Source: Burkholderia sp. BCC0322
GTDB taxonomy: Bacteria; Pseudomonadota; Gammaproteobacteria; Burkholderiales; Burkholderiaceae
Assembly: GCF_902833045.1 (NCBI RefSeq)
Contig: NZ_CADFDU010000002.1
Coordinates: forward strand, 1 to 64,000
Direction of reading: 5' to 3'
DNA length: 64,000 nt
Shown piece after piece: positions 27,065-36,347 of the stretch (positions are counted from its first letter, which is position 1; each line of letters opens with the position of its first letter). The notes under the pieces were generated by a model. The model worked only from the letters and a program-made list of their open reading frames with translations. It made no database searches and had not been told where the DNA came from. The translations under genes and the position numbers were made by a program.

Positions 27065-28270
27065 CTACGCGCCGACTTCGAACAGCGCGGCGGCGCCCAT
27101 CCCGCCGCCGATGCACATCGTCACGACCGCGTGCCGCACGCCGCGCCGCGCGCCTTCGAGCAGCGCGTGCATCGTCATCCGCGTGCCCGACATGCCGAAC
27201 GGATGGCCGAGCGCGATCGCCCCGCCATCCACGTTCAGCCGATCGTCGGGAATGCCGAGCGTGTCGCGGCAGTACAGCGCCTGGCACGCAAAGGCCTCGT
27301 TCAACTCCCACAGCCCGATGTCGCCGACGGTCATCCCGACGCGCGCCAGCAGCTTCGGAATCGCGAACACCGGGCCGATGCCCATCTCGTCCGGCTCGCA
27401 GCCGGCCACCGCGAGGCCGCGGAACGCGCCGAGCGGCGTCAGGCCGCGGCGCGCCGCTTCGCTGCGCGACATCACGACGACGGCCGCCGCGCCGTCCGAC
27501 AGCTGCGACGCATTGCCGGCCGTCACGAACTCGCCCTGCTCGACGACCTTGCCGCCGCTCCACGACGGCTTCAGCCCCGCGAGCCGCTCGGCCGTCGTGT
27601 CGGCGCGCACGCCTTCGTCGCGCGCCGCGTGCACGTCCTCGTAACCGGCCGGGTTGCCTTCCTTGTCGAACAGCGCGCGCCGCACGTCGAGCGGCGCGAT
27701 TTCCGCGTCGAAGCGGCCGGCCGCCTGGGCGTCGGCCGTGCGCTGGTGGCTCTGCAGCGCGAATGCATCCTGGGCGGCGCGCGAGATCCCGTAGCGGCGC
27801 GACACGATCTCGGCCGTTTCCATCATCGCCATGTACGCAGCCGGCTGATGGTCGAGCACGGCCTGAGAACGCGCGCGATATGCGTTCTTGTGCTGGTTCT
27901 GGGTGAGCGAGATCGACTCGACGCCGCCCGCGACGACGATTCGCGCGTCGCCCGCGCCGATGCTGCGCGCAGCGCTCGCGATCGACATCAGACCCGACGA
28001 GCACATGCGGTCGATGGCCATGCCCGGCACCGACGCCGGCAGCCCGGCCGCAGCAGCCGACAGGCGGCCGATGTTGTAGCCCTGCGTGCCCTGCTGCGCG
28101 GCGCAGCCGATCAGCACGTCGTCGACGTCGGCCGGCGCGACGCCGGCGCGTTCGAGTGCCGCGCGCACGACGTGGCCGCCCAGCGCCGGCGCCTCGGTGT
28201 CGTTGAACATGCCGCGAAACGCCTTGCCGATCGGCGTGCGTGCGACGGAAACGATGACTGCGTCTTCCAT
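27065..28270 (-). CDS. acetyl-CoA acetyltransferase (thiolase)
   Basis: 401 aa thiolase. Catalytic Cys90 lies in DRMCSSG; other signatures are [27 protein letters not shown] and the C-terminal Cys in TMCIGGG. It removes a C2 or C3 unit from a beta-ketoacyl-CoA. Two thiolases occur in this operon; the one at 32924 matches FadA6 of HIP degradation better, so this could serve the side chain (FadA5-like) or a later ring step. It is 18 bases downstream of the MaoC gene. Confidence 0.9.
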   Translation of the reverse strand: MEDAVIVSVARTPIGKAFRGMFNDTEAPALGGHVVRAALERAGVAPADVDDVLIGCAAQQGTQGYNIGRLSAAAAGLPASVPGMAIDRMCSSGLMSIASAARSIGAGDARIVVAGGVESISLTQNQHKNAYRARSQAVLDHQPAAYMAMMETAEIVSRRYGISRAAQDAFALQSHQRTADAQAAGRFDAEIAPLDVRRALFDKEGNPAGYEDVHAARDEGVRADTTAERLAGLKPSWSGGKVVEQGEFVTAGNASQLSDGAAAVVVMSRSEAARRGLTPLGAFRGLAVAGCEPDEMGIGPVFAIPKLLARVGMTVGDIGLWELNEAFACQALYCRDTLGIPDDRLNVDGGAIALGHPFGMSGTRMTMHALLEGARRGVRHAVVTMCIGGGMGAAALFEVGA

Positions 28271-28288
28271 GTGTGTGGCGCTCCGAAT

Positions 28289-28777
28289 CTAGAAGGTGTA
28301 ACGGCTGATCGTGTCGGCCACGCAACCGGGCTTCGCTTCGCCTTCGATCTCGACGGTCACGCGAATCCATGCCTGCACGCCGCCTTCGAGCGGCTCGACG
28401 CGCAGCAGCTCGCCGACGCCGCGCACGCGCGCGCCGACCTTCACCGGCGACGGGAAACGGATCCTGTCGCAGCCGTAGTTGACGCCGAGCCGCGCGCCGT
28501 CGATCCGCACGATCTGAGGCAGGAAGGCATTGACGAGCGACAAGGTCAGGTACCCGTGCGCGATGCACGCGCCGAACGGGCCGTCCTTCGCGCGCACCGG
28601 GTCGACGTGCACCCACTGGTGGTCGCCCGTCGCATCGGCGAAGCCGTCGATGCGGCGCTGGTCGATCGCGAGCCACGCGCTCGCGCCGAGCGTCTCGCCG
28701 ACGGCCGCCGCGAGTTCGCCGGGATGCGCGAACACGCGGGGCGTCGTGCGCACGGGGTCGAGGGGCGTGCTCATCAT
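28289..28777 (-). CDS. MaoC-like (R)-specific enoyl-CoA hydratase/dehydratase
   Basis: 162 aa single hotdog domain. The hydratase-2 signature is clear: DGFADATGDHQWVHVDPVRA (catalytic Asp and His), then YLTLSLVN. The start overlaps the SDR stop (ATGATGA), so either of two adjacent ATGs is used. MaoC-like hydratases in steroid clusters hydrate enoyl-CoA in the side chain or C/D-ring steps. It is tightly coupled to the SDR upstream, consistent with consecutive hydration and oxidation. Confidence 0.87.
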   Translation of the reverse strand: MMSTPLDPVRTTPRVFAHPGELAAAVGETLGASAWLAIDQRRIDGFADATGDHQWVHVDPVRAKDGPFGACIAHGYLTLSLVNAFLPQIVRIDGARLGVNYGCDRIRFPSPVKVGARVRGVGELLRVEPLEGGVQAWIRVTVEIEGEAKPGCVADTISRYTF

Positions 28778-29574
28778 GCGTGCTGGCTGCTGACCGACAG
28801 CACTTCGCCGGTCATGTACGACGCGTAATCGCTTGCAAGGAACACCATCACGTTCGCGACCTCCCAGACTTCGGCGGCGCGCCCGAAGGCTTCGCGCGAC
28901 GCCAGTTGATTCAGCAGGTCGGCCGGGGCCGACTTCTTCAGAAAATCGTGCATCGCGATGCTCGGTGCGACCGCGTTGATGCGCACGCCGTACGGCGACG
29001 CCTCGAGCGCCGCGCAGCGCGTGAGCGCCATCACGCCCGCCTTCGCGGCCGCGTAATGCGCCTGTTCCGCCTGCGCGCGCCAGCCGAGCACCGATGCGTT
29101 GTTGACGATCGCGCCGCGGCCTCGGGCCTGCATGTGCGGCAGCACCGCGCGCGTCATCCGGAACGTCCCGGTCAGGCTAATGTCGATCACGCGCGACCAT
29201 TCGGCATCGTCCATATCGACGATGCGGGTCGAACCGCCGAGCCCGGCGTTGTTGATCAGCACGTCGACGCCGTCGAGCGCGTCCTGCGCTTGCGCGACGA
29301 GCGCCTGCACGTCGGCCTCCACCGCGACGTTGCACAGGCGGCCGTGGACCTGTTGCAGCCCCGTTTCGGCGCGCAGCGTCTCGACCGCCTGCTCGAGCCG
29401 CTTTTCGTGGATGTCGGAGATGAACAACGCGCGGCAGCCTTCTTCCGCGCAGCGGCGCGCGGCCGCGAAGCCGATGCCGGCGCCGGCGGCGGCCGTGATC
29501 AGCACCGATTTGCCGGCGAGCAGCTGGTGGCCCGGCACGTAGGCGGGCGCTTTCTGGATCTGGGGTTCGGTCAT
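28774..29574 (-). CDS. ipdF: SDR family oxidoreductase, IpdF-like
   Basis: The ATG at 29574 follows GAGGAA; 266 aa. It has an atypical but recognisable nucleotide loop, TAAAGAGIGFAAARR, plus NNAG, Ser in VNNASVLGWR and YAAAKAG. Length, loop and operon position fit IpdF, which oxidises the 5-hydroxyl of 5-OH-HIP-CoA in steroid C/D-ring degradation. It overlaps both neighbouring genes by four bases. The assignment rests on recollection of the family and on the context. Confidence 0.75.
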   Translation of the reverse strand: MTEPQIQKAPAYVPGHQLLAGKSVLITAAAGAGIGFAAARRCAEEGCRALFISDIHEKRLEQAVETLRAETGLQQVHGRLCNVAVEADVQALVAQAQDALDGVDVLINNAGLGGSTRIVDMDDAEWSRVIDISLTGTFRMTRAVLPHMQARGRGAIVNNASVLGWRAQAEQAHYAAAKAGVMALTRCAALEASPYGVRINAVAPSIAMHDFLKKSAPADLLNQLASREAFGRAAEVWEVANVMVFLASDYASYMTGEVLSVSSQHA

Positions 29575-30773
29575 GCGGTTCCTCTTGCCTCCCTGGGCAT
29601 GCCGAGCCCGCGCTCGGCCATGATGTTGAGCTGGATTTCGTTGGTGCCGGCGTAGATCGTGTCCGCACGGGAGAACAGGAATACGCGCTGCAGATGGGTG
29701 AGCTTTTCGTCGGCCGGATCGATCACGTTCGCGCGGGATCCAAGCGCATCCATCGCGAGCTGGCCGAGGTCGCGGTGCCAGTTCGACCAGAAATACTTGT
29801 AGATCAGCGCCTCGCGGCGCAGCGGCGCGGCGGCCCCGCCAGCGGCGTCGTCCGCCCCGGACAGCATCCGCAGCGCGTTGTAGCGCATCACGCGCAGCCC
29901 GGCCCACGCGCGGCCGATCCGCTGGCGCAGCACCGGGTCGCGGTCCGCGCCCGATTCGCGCGCGGCGTCGATCACCCATTCGAGTTCGCGGACGAACTGC
30001 ATCTGCTGGCCGAGCGTCGACATCCCGCGCTCGAAGCCGAGCAGCGTCATCGCGATCCGCCAGCCGTCGCCGGGCGCGCCGACGAGGTCGCGGGCTTCCG
30101 CACGCGCGCCGTCGAAAAACACTTCGTTGAATTCCGCGCCGCCGTTGAGCTGCTTGATCGGCCGGATCTCGATGCCCGGCTGGTCGAGCGGCATCAGCAG
30201 GAACGACAGCCCCTTGTTGCCCTTCGACGCGGGATCCGTGCGCGCCAGCACGAAGATCCAGTCGGAATCGTGCGCGAGCGACGTCCAGACCTTCTGGCCG
30301 TATACGCGCCACGCGCCGTCCGCATCCTGTTCGGCGCGCGTGCGCACGTTGGCCAGGTCGGAGCCCGCGCCGGGCTCCGAATAACCTTGGCACCAGAACT
30401 GCGTGCCGGCCAGGATGCCGGGCAGGAAGCGCGCGCGCTGATCGTCGGTGCCGCACGCGACGAGCGTCGGCCCGAGCAACCCTTCGCCGATGTGCCCCAT
30501 CCGCCCGGGGCCGCCCGCACGGGCGTATTCCTCGTGGAAGATCACCTGCTCGGCGACCGGGAAGCCGCGCCCGCCGGCGTCCGTCGGCCAGCCAAGGCCG
30601 GTCCAGCCGCCCTTCGCCAGTTCCTTCTCCCACGCCTTGCGCAGCTCGGGCCAGGCTTCCTCGTCGCCGGGGCCGCCGCGGTATTTCAGGCACGCGAAGT
30701 CGCCGGTCAGGTGCGATCGCACCCAGTCGGCCACTTCATGCCGCAATTGCTGTTCGCGCGTGTCGCTGTTCAT
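29571..30773 (-). CDS. fadE30: acyl-CoA dehydrogenase, FadE30-like
   Basis: 400 aa from ATG 30773. ACAD signatures: CQGYSEPGAGSDLANVRTRA and YAGTNEIQLNIMAERGLGMP at the C-terminus. Length and order (followed by IpdF) resemble FadE30, which acts on HIP-CoA. It overlaps by four bases both the second ACAD upstream and the SDR downstream. Steroid ACADs commonly work as heteromers, so it may pair with the product of the adjacent gene. Electrons would go to EtfAB. Confidence 0.78.
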   Translation of the reverse strand: MNSDTREQQLRHEVADWVRSHLTGDFACLKYRGGPGDEEAWPELRKAWEKELAKGGWTGLGWPTDAGGRGFPVAEQVIFHEEYARAGGPGRMGHIGEGLLGPTLVACGTDDQRARFLPGILAGTQFWCQGYSEPGAGSDLANVRTRAEQDADGAWRVYGQKVWTSLAHDSDWIFVLARTDPASKGNKGLSFLLMPLDQPGIEIRPIKQLNGGAEFNEVFFDGARAEARDLVGAPGDGWRIAMTLLGFERGMSTLGQQMQFVRELEWVIDAARESGADRDPVLRQRIGRAWAGLRVMRYNALRMLSGADDAAGGAAAPLRREALIYKYFWSNWHRDLGQLAMDALGSRANVIDPADEKLTHLQRVFLFSRADTIYAGTNEIQLNIMAERGLGMPREARGTA

Positions 30774-32008
30774 TGGAGGGCTCCTGCGCGTGCTGCCGAT
30801 GGACGAGATGCCGCGGCGGCGGGAGGTGCGAACGCTTCGTCGCGACGCGAGGCGCCGCCGTCGATCGCATGGGACGCGATCCATTCGAGCAGTTGCGGCG
30901 TGCTGCCGAACTGGGCACCCGACGCCTGTGCGCGCTTGAAATAGAGATGCGGGTCGTATTCCCACGTAAAGCCGACGCCGCCGTGCAACTGGATCGCTTC
31001 CTGTGCGCAGAACGCATACGCATCGTTCGCGGCGGATTTCGCGGCGGCGATATCTGCGCGCAATGCGTCGCCCGGCAGCACGCTGGCGGCTTCCGCATCC
31101 CATGCATGCGCGGCGCCGAGCACCGCCGAACGCGCCGCTTCGATCAGCACCATCATCTGGGCACAGCGGTGCTTGACGGCCTGGAACGACGCGATCGCGC
31201 GGCCGAACTGCACGCGCTGGCTCGTGTAGTCGAGCGTCAGGTCGAGGCATTGCTGTGCGCCGCCGAGTTGTTCGGCGGCCAGCGCGAGCGCCGCGAACCA
31301 CGCGGTGCGTTCCAGCAACTGGGCCGCCGCGGTGCCACACGCGAGTAGCGCGTCGCGGCTCACGCGGGCTTCGTCGAGCACGATCCGCGCGATCGGCCGC
31401 GTGGCGTCGAGCGTGTCGAGCGGCGTGACGTCGAGCCCAGACGCCGTTGCGACGTCGATCGCGAACAACCCGATCGACTGCCCTTCGTTCGCGATCCGCG
31501 CGGGCACCAGCAGCAGGTCGGCGCGCGCGCCGTCGATCGCCTGTTCGATCGTGCCGGACAGCGCATAACCGCCCGCCGCTTCTTCCGCGACGATCGGCAG
31601 TTGCCACGCACCGGCCGGCAGGTCGAACGGCAGCGCCAGCGTCGCGCTGCACGCGCCTTCGGCAATCTTCCCGAGCCAGCCGTTTGCCAGCGGCGTGCCC
31701 GCGCAGACTGCGAGCGCCGTCGCCGCGAGGCAGGCGGTCGAAAAATACGGCACGCACGCGACGCGCCGGCCGAGCTGCTCCATCAGCACCGTCTGCTCGA
31801 GCGCACCGAGCCCCAGCCCGCCGGCCGCCTCGGGCAACGCAAGCGCGTTCCAGCCGAGTTCCCCCGCGAGCGCGGCCCACAGCGCATCGTCGCGGCCGGC
31901 CGACTGCGCGAGCGCGCGGCGCACGTCGGCGGACGCGCTGCGTTGCGCAAGCACGTCGGCTGCCGCATCGCGGATCATCGCCTGTTCGTCGGTGAGCGCC
32001 AGATCCAT
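30770..32008 (-). CDS. acyl-CoA dehydrogenase family protein, possible heteromeric partner
   Basis: 412 aa. The N-terminal helices and middle domain are diverged; the C-terminal domain keeps RVQFGRAIASFQAVKHRCAQ and LHGGVGFTWEYDPHLYFKRA, in which the Glu of the FTWEY motif corresponds to the catalytic base of short-chain ACADs. A long alanine-rich C-terminal tail is unusual. It overlaps the fadE30-like gene by four bases, the classic coupling of two-subunit steroid ACADs (compare FadE33). Sequence alone does not settle which subunit holds the active site. Confidence 0.82.
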   Translation of the reverse strand: MDLALTDEQAMIRDAAADVLAQRSASADVRRALAQSAGRDDALWAALAGELGWNALALPEAAGGLGLGALEQTVLMEQLGRRVACVPYFSTACLAATALAVCAGTPLANGWLGKIAEGACSATLALPFDLPAGAWQLPIVAEEAAGGYALSGTIEQAIDGARADLLLVPARIANEGQSIGLFAIDVATASGLDVTPLDTLDATRPIARIVLDEARVSRDALLACGTAAAQLLERTAWFAALALAAEQLGGAQQCLDLTLDYTSQRVQFGRAIASFQAVKHRCAQMMVLIEAARSAVLGAAHAWDAEAASVLPGDALRADIAAAKSAANDAYAFCAQEAIQLHGGVGFTWEYDPHLYFKRAQASGAQFGSTPQLLEWIASHAIDGGASRRDEAFAPPAAAASRPSAARAGALQ

Positions 32009-32011
32009 GGC

Positions 32012-32890
32012 TCAGCTCCCGTACACGCGCTGCGCGGGACGCGCATCGGCAAGCAACTTCGCCACCGCCGGGCCAACCTCGGCCGCTGCCCAGCGTGCGC
32101 CGCGATCGGCGCGCGGGCCGGTGCGCCAGCCTTCCGCGACCGCGATCATCCCGCCCGCGACCTCGAACACCTGGCCCGTCACATCGGCCGACAGCGCGCT
32201 GCCGAGCCACACGACCAGCGGCGCAACGTTGGCCGGATCGAAATAGTCGAAGCCGCCGTCCTCGGGCTTTTTCATCATGTCGGCGAACACGCCTTCGGTC
32301 ATCGACGTGCGCGCGGCCGGCGCCAGCGCATTCACGCGCACCCCGTAGGGCTGCAACTCGGCCGCCTGCATCAGCGTGAGCGCGGCGATCCCGGCCTTCG
32401 CCGCGCCGTAGTTCGACTGGCCGATCGAGCCTTGCAGCCCGGCGCCCGAACTCGTGTTGACGATCCGCGCATCGACCGCGCGGCCGGCCTTCGCCGCATC
32501 GCGCCACACCCGCGCCAGCACGCTCGACAGGCAGAAGTGGCCGCGCAGGTGCACGCGCATCACGTCGTCCCAGTCGGTTTCGGTCATGCTCGTGAACATC
32601 TTGTCCCGGCAAATGCCCGCGTTGTTGACGAGCACGTGCACGTCGCCGAACGCTTCGCGCGCCGCGTCGACGATCCGCTGCGCGGTGTCGACGCGCGTGA
32701 TGTCGTCCGCATTCGCAAGCGCGCGGCCGCCGCGTTGCGCGATTTCGTCGACGACTGCTTGCGCGGCATCGTGCCGGATGTCGTTGACGACGACCGCCGC
32801 GCCTTCGGCCGCGAACGCAAGGGCGTACTCGCGCCCGAGCCCGCCGCCCGCGCCGGTGATGATGACGGTGCGTCCGTTACAGATTCCCAT
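32012..32890 (-). CDS. SDR family oxidoreductase (multifunctional-enzyme-type, Rv3548c-like)
   Basis: 292 aa, long for a classical SDR. Nucleotide loop GAGGGLGREYALAFAAEGAA, NDIR, NNAG, SSGAGLQGSIGQSNYGAAKAG, all like the dehydrogenase domain of peroxisomal MFE-2 and mycobacterial Hsd4-type enzymes. These oxidise (3R)-hydroxyacyl-CoA. It sits between the ACAD (3-base gap) and the FadA6-like thiolase (33-base gap), so a hydroxyacyl step of C/D-ring degradation is likely. Exact substrate not assigned. Confidence 0.85.
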   Translation of the reverse strand: MGICNGRTVIITGAGGGLGREYALAFAAEGAAVVVNDIRHDAAQAVVDEIAQRGGRALANADDITRVDTAQRIVDAAREAFGDVHVLVNNAGICRDKMFTSMTETDWDDVMRVHLRGHFCLSSVLARVWRDAAKAGRAVDARIVNTSSGAGLQGSIGQSNYGAAKAGIAALTLMQAAELQPYGVRVNALAPAARTSMTEGVFADMMKKPEDGGFDYFDPANVAPLVVWLGSALSADVTGQVFEVAGGMIAVAEGWRTGPRADRGARWAAAEVGPAVAKLLADARPAQRVYGS

Positions 32891-32923
32891 GCTTGTGCCT
32901 CGTGGATCGTGAAGGTGACGCGC

Positions 32924-34075
32924 TCACAGGCGCTCGATGATCGTGACGTTCGCGAGGCCGCCGCCTTCGCACATCGTCTGCAGCCCGTAGCGGCCGCCCG
33001 TGCGTTCCAGTTCGTGCAGCAGCGTCGTCATCAGGCGCGCACCGGTCGCGCCGAGCGGATGGCCCAGCGCGATGCCGCCGCCGTTCGGGTTGGTCTTTTC
33101 GTGCGGGAAGCGCGTGTCGGCGAGCCAGGCCTGCGCGACCGACGCGAACGCCTCGTTCATCTCGACGACGTCGATCTGCGCCCAGTCGAGCCCGCTCTTC
33201 TTCAATGCGGCCTTCGTCGCCGGGATCGGCGCGGTCAGCATCCACAGCGGATCGTCACCGAGCACGCTCAGGTGGTGAATGCGCGCGCGCGGCGTGAGCC
33301 CGTAGCGCTTCAACGCCTGCTCCGACACGATCAGCAGCGCGGCGGCCGCATCGCAGGTCTGGCTCGCGACGGCCGCCGTCAGCGAGCCGCCCGGCGTCAG
33401 CGGTTCGAGCGTCGCCATCTTTTCAAGCGACGTGTCGGGGCGCGGCGTCTCGTCGTGCACCACGCCTTCGAGCGGCACGATTTCCCGCTTGAAATGCCCG
33501 GCCTCGATCGCCGCAACCGCGCGGCGGTGGCTTTCGAGCGCATAACGCTCCATCGCGTCGCGCGACAGGTTCCAGTGATCGGCGATCCGCTGCGCGGCGA
33601 CGAATTGCGACACCGGCGCGTCGCCGAAGCGCGCACGCCAGCCGTTGCTGCCCGAGAACGGGTCGTTGAAGCCGAGCGGCGCCGCGCAGGTCATCGCGGA
33701 CGAAATCGGGATCTGCGTCATCGTCTGCACGCCGCCGGCCACCACCACGTCCTGCACGCCGCTCATCACGGCCTGCGCGGCGAAGTGCACGGCCTGCTGC
33801 GACGACCCGCACTGACGGTCGACCGTCACACCGGGCACCTGCAGCGGCAGCCCGGCCGCGAGCCAGCAGGTGCGCGCGATGTTGCCCGCGAGCGGGCCGA
33901 TCGTGTCGACGCAGCCGAACACCACGTCGTCGTATTCGTCCGCGGGAATCGCGTTGCGCGCGACCAGCGTCTTCAGCACGAAGCCGCCGAGGTCCGCCGC
34001 ATGCACGTGCGCGAGCCCGCCCTTGCGGCGGCCGGTCGGCGTGCGCAGCGCGTCGACGATATAAGCTTGTTTCAT
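32924..34075 (-). CDS. fadA6: thiolase, FadA6-like
   Basis: 383 aa from ATG 34075. Catalytic Cys89 in VTVDRQCGSSQQAVHFAAQA, then PISSAMTCAAPLGFNDPFSG, NEAFASVAQAW and GGGIALGHPLGATGARL. The CGSSQQA context and the QIPISSAM segment match the FadA6 type of HIP-CoA degradation better than biosynthetic thiolases. Stop and start overlap with the downstream and upstream genes by a few bases or a short gap. It would release a C2 or C3 unit after ring opening. Confidence 0.85.
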   Translation of the reverse strand: MKQAYIVDALRTPTGRRKGGLAHVHAADLGGFVLKTLVARNAIPADEYDDVVFGCVDTIGPLAGNIARTCWLAAGLPLQVPGVTVDRQCGSSQQAVHFAAQAVMSGVQDVVVAGGVQTMTQIPISSAMTCAAPLGFNDPFSGSNGWRARFGDAPVSQFVAAQRIADHWNLSRDAMERYALESHRRAVAAIEAGHFKREIVPLEGVVHDETPRPDTSLEKMATLEPLTPGGSLTAAVASQTCDAAAALLIVSEQALKRYGLTPRARIHHLSVLGDDPLWMLTAPIPATKAALKKSGLDWAQIDVVEMNEAFASVAQAWLADTRFPHEKTNPNGGGIALGHPLGATGARLMTTLLHELERTGGRYGLQTMCEGGGLANVTIIERL

Positions 34076-35142
34076 CCGTTCAACTCCTCGAGGTCGAAGG
34101 TCTGCGCGGGGCCGATCGGCAACGCATCGCCGAGGATCGCGTCGGCCACGCGCGCCTTGTGGAACGCGCTGTCGCCCCAGGTGCCCGAGAGCGCCCAGAT
34201 GCGCTTCATGAAGATCTGCAGGTCGAGCTCCCACGTGTAGCCGATCGCGCCGTGCACCTGCATCGAATGACGCGCGGCAAGCTGCGCGGCCGACGTCGCC
34301 GCGAGCTTCGCGTGCGAAACGAACACCGCGCGCTGCGGGTGATCGTCGGCGATCGCCTGCGCGGCGCGTGCGACCACCGGCCGCGCGAACTCGTAGCGGA
34401 TCGCGACATCGGCGAGCAGGTGCTTGAGCGCCTGGTACGAACCGATCGCCTTGCCGAACTGCTTGCGCTGCGCGCTGTAGTCGATCGCGACGTCGAGCAC
34501 GCGCTGCGTGAGGCCGAGCAGCTGCGCGGCGGCCGCGAACGCGCCGTGGTCGAGCGCGCGCGCCAGCAGCGGCGCGGCTTCGTCGGCGCTCGCGATGCGC
34601 GTGGCGGCCGACGGCTCCCAGTCGAGCGTGAACAGCCGCCGCGACGGGTCGACGCTGTCGACCGCGCGCCACGCGCACTGCGCGGGATCGACACGGTGCA
34701 GCTCGCCACGGTGTTCGCAAAGGAGCGTCTGCGCGACGTGCACGTCGGCCGCGTACGGATTCACCGGATGCACGAGCGCCACGCGCGCGCGCCCTTCGGC
34801 GATGTCGCGCAGCAGCGCGTCACGCCAGCCGCTCGGCGGCAGCCGCGCGAGCACGCCGGCCGACACGAGCGCCGTGTCGAGCAGCGGCTCGGGGCTGCCG
34901 AAATAGCCGTAGGTCTGCGCGAGCAGCGCCCATTCCGCTTCGCTCAGGCCGAGGCCGCGGTGCGCCTCGGGCACCGACACGGCGGTCAGCCCCTGCGACG
35001 CAAACAGCGCCCACAGGTCGTCCGACCGACCGGTCGGCGTGGCCCAGAGCTCGCGGATCAGCTCGGGCGTCATCTCGGTCATCAGCAGGCGCTTCACGCT
35101 GTCCGCGAGCGCTTCCTGGTCTTCATCGAATACGAAATCCAT
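34072..35142 (-). CDS. acyl-CoA dehydrogenase family protein, FadE32-like subunit
   Basis: 356 aa, shorter than typical ACADs. It keeps the FAD-contacting RKQFGKAIGSYQALKHLLAD and a C-terminal MQVHGAIGYTWELDLQIFMK segment, but the middle domain is reduced. Size and pairing with the next gene match FadE32 of the FadE31/32/33 heteromeric set. It overlaps the thiolase start by four bases and lies 35 bases after the FadE31-like gene. Confidence 0.8.
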   Translation of the reverse strand: MDFVFDEDQEALADSVKRLLMTEMTPELIRELWATPTGRSDDLWALFASQGLTAVSVPEAHRGLGLSEAEWALLAQTYGYFGSPEPLLDTALVSAGVLARLPPSGWRDALLRDIAEGRARVALVHPVNPYAADVHVAQTLLCEHRGELHRVDPAQCAWRAVDSVDPSRRLFTLDWEPSAATRIASADEAAPLLARALDHGAFAAAAQLLGLTQRVLDVAIDYSAQRKQFGKAIGSYQALKHLLADVAIRYEFARPVVARAAQAIADDHPQRAVFVSHAKLAATSAAQLAARHSMQVHGAIGYTWELDLQIFMKRIWALSGTWGDSAFHKARVADAILGDALPIGPAQTFDLEELNG

Positions 35143-35177
35143 ACGATGTCCGTTCTGTAAGGGTGGCGCCGGCGCGC

Positions 35178-36347
35178 TCAGGCGCGCGGCATGCCGAGCA
35201 TCCGTTCGGCGACGATGTTGCGCTGGATCTCGTTGGTGCCCGCGTAGATCGTGCCGGCCTGCGCGAACAGGAAACCGTCGAGCCAGTGGCCGAGCGCCGC
35301 GTGCTGCGCGGCCGTCTGCGGGACGACCTCGCCGTGCGCGCCGAGGATGTCGAGCGCGGTCTGGTGCATGCGCAGGTCGAGCTCCGACCAGAACACCTTG
35401 TTGGTGCTCGACTCCGCGCCGATATGGCCGCCCTTCAGCAGCCGGCTTGCGGTCGCGTAGGTCGACAGCGCATAGGCCTGCGCATCCATCCACGCCTGCA
35501 CCACCCGCTCGCGCAGCGTCGGATCGCGCTCGGCGCTGTCGCGGTGGGCGAGATACAGGTCGCGCAGCAGCTGGGCGGTGCGCTGGAACCGCGCCGGCGA
35601 ACGCAGCATCAGCCCGCGCTCGAACCCGGCCGTCGCCATCGCGACCTGCCAGCCCGCGCCTTCGGCCGCGAGCCGGTTCTCGACCGGCACGCGCACGTCG
35701 TCGAAGAAGATTTCCGCGAAACCCGTCTGCCCGTTGAGCTGGCGGATCGGCCGCACCGTGATGCCCGGCGCGGACAGCGGCACCATCAGGAACGTGAGCC
35801 CGTGATGACGCGACGATTCCGGGTCGCTGCGGAACAGGCCGAACAGCCAGTCGGCCCACACCGCGCGGGTCGACCAGATCTTCTGTCCGTTCAGCACGTA
35901 TTCGTCGCCGATGCGGGCGGCCGTCGTGCGGATCGCGGCCATGTCCGAGCCCGCGTTCGGCTCCGACCAGCCCTGCGCCCACACGTGCTCGCCGGCCGCC
36001 ATCGCGGGCAGGAAGCGCGCCTTCTGCTCCGCCGTGCCGAAATCCATCAGCGTCGGGCCGAGCAGGAAGATGCCGTTCTGGTTCACGCGCATCGGTGCGT
36101 CGGCACGCCAGTACTCTTCCTCGAAGATCAGCCACTCGATCAGGTCGCAGCCGCGCCCGCCGAGTTCGCGCGGCCACGTGACCATGCTCCAGCGGCCCGA
36201 GTGCAGCGTGCGCTCCCACTCGCGGTGCGCGGCGAAGCCTGCCTCGGTGTCGAAGCTCGGCAGCCGCTCGCGCGGCACGTGCGCGGCGAGCCATTCGCGG
36301 ATCTCCGCGCGGAACGCCTGTTGCCGCGGCGTATAGGTCAGGTTCAT
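35178..36347 (-). CDS. fadE31: acyl-CoA dehydrogenase, FadE31-like
   Basis: 389 aa. Strongly like FadE31: WAQGWSEPNAGSDMAAIRTT, NGQKIWSTRAVWADWLFGLF, RHHGLTFLMVPLSAPGITVR, GAESSTNKVFWSELDLRMHQ and the end YAGTNEIQRNIVAERMLGMP. It probably forms a heteromer with the FadE32-like product from the next gene. The stop overlaps nothing, but its start overlaps the echA20 stop by four bases, so translation is coupled. Confidence 0.85.
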   Translation of the reverse strand: MNLTYTPRQQAFRAEIREWLAAHVPRERLPSFDTEAGFAAHREWERTLHSGRWSMVTWPRELGGRGCDLIEWLIFEEEYWRADAPMRVNQNGIFLLGPTLMDFGTAEQKARFLPAMAAGEHVWAQGWSEPNAGSDMAAIRTTAARIGDEYVLNGQKIWSTRAVWADWLFGLFRSDPESSRHHGLTFLMVPLSAPGITVRPIRQLNGQTGFAEIFFDDVRVPVENRLAAEGAGWQVAMATAGFERGLMLRSPARFQRTAQLLRDLYLAHRDSAERDPTLRERVVQAWMDAQAYALSTYATASRLLKGGHIGAESSTNKVFWSELDLRMHQTALDILGAHGEVVPQTAAQHAALGHWLDGFLFAQAGTIYAGTNEIQRNIVAERMLGMPRA

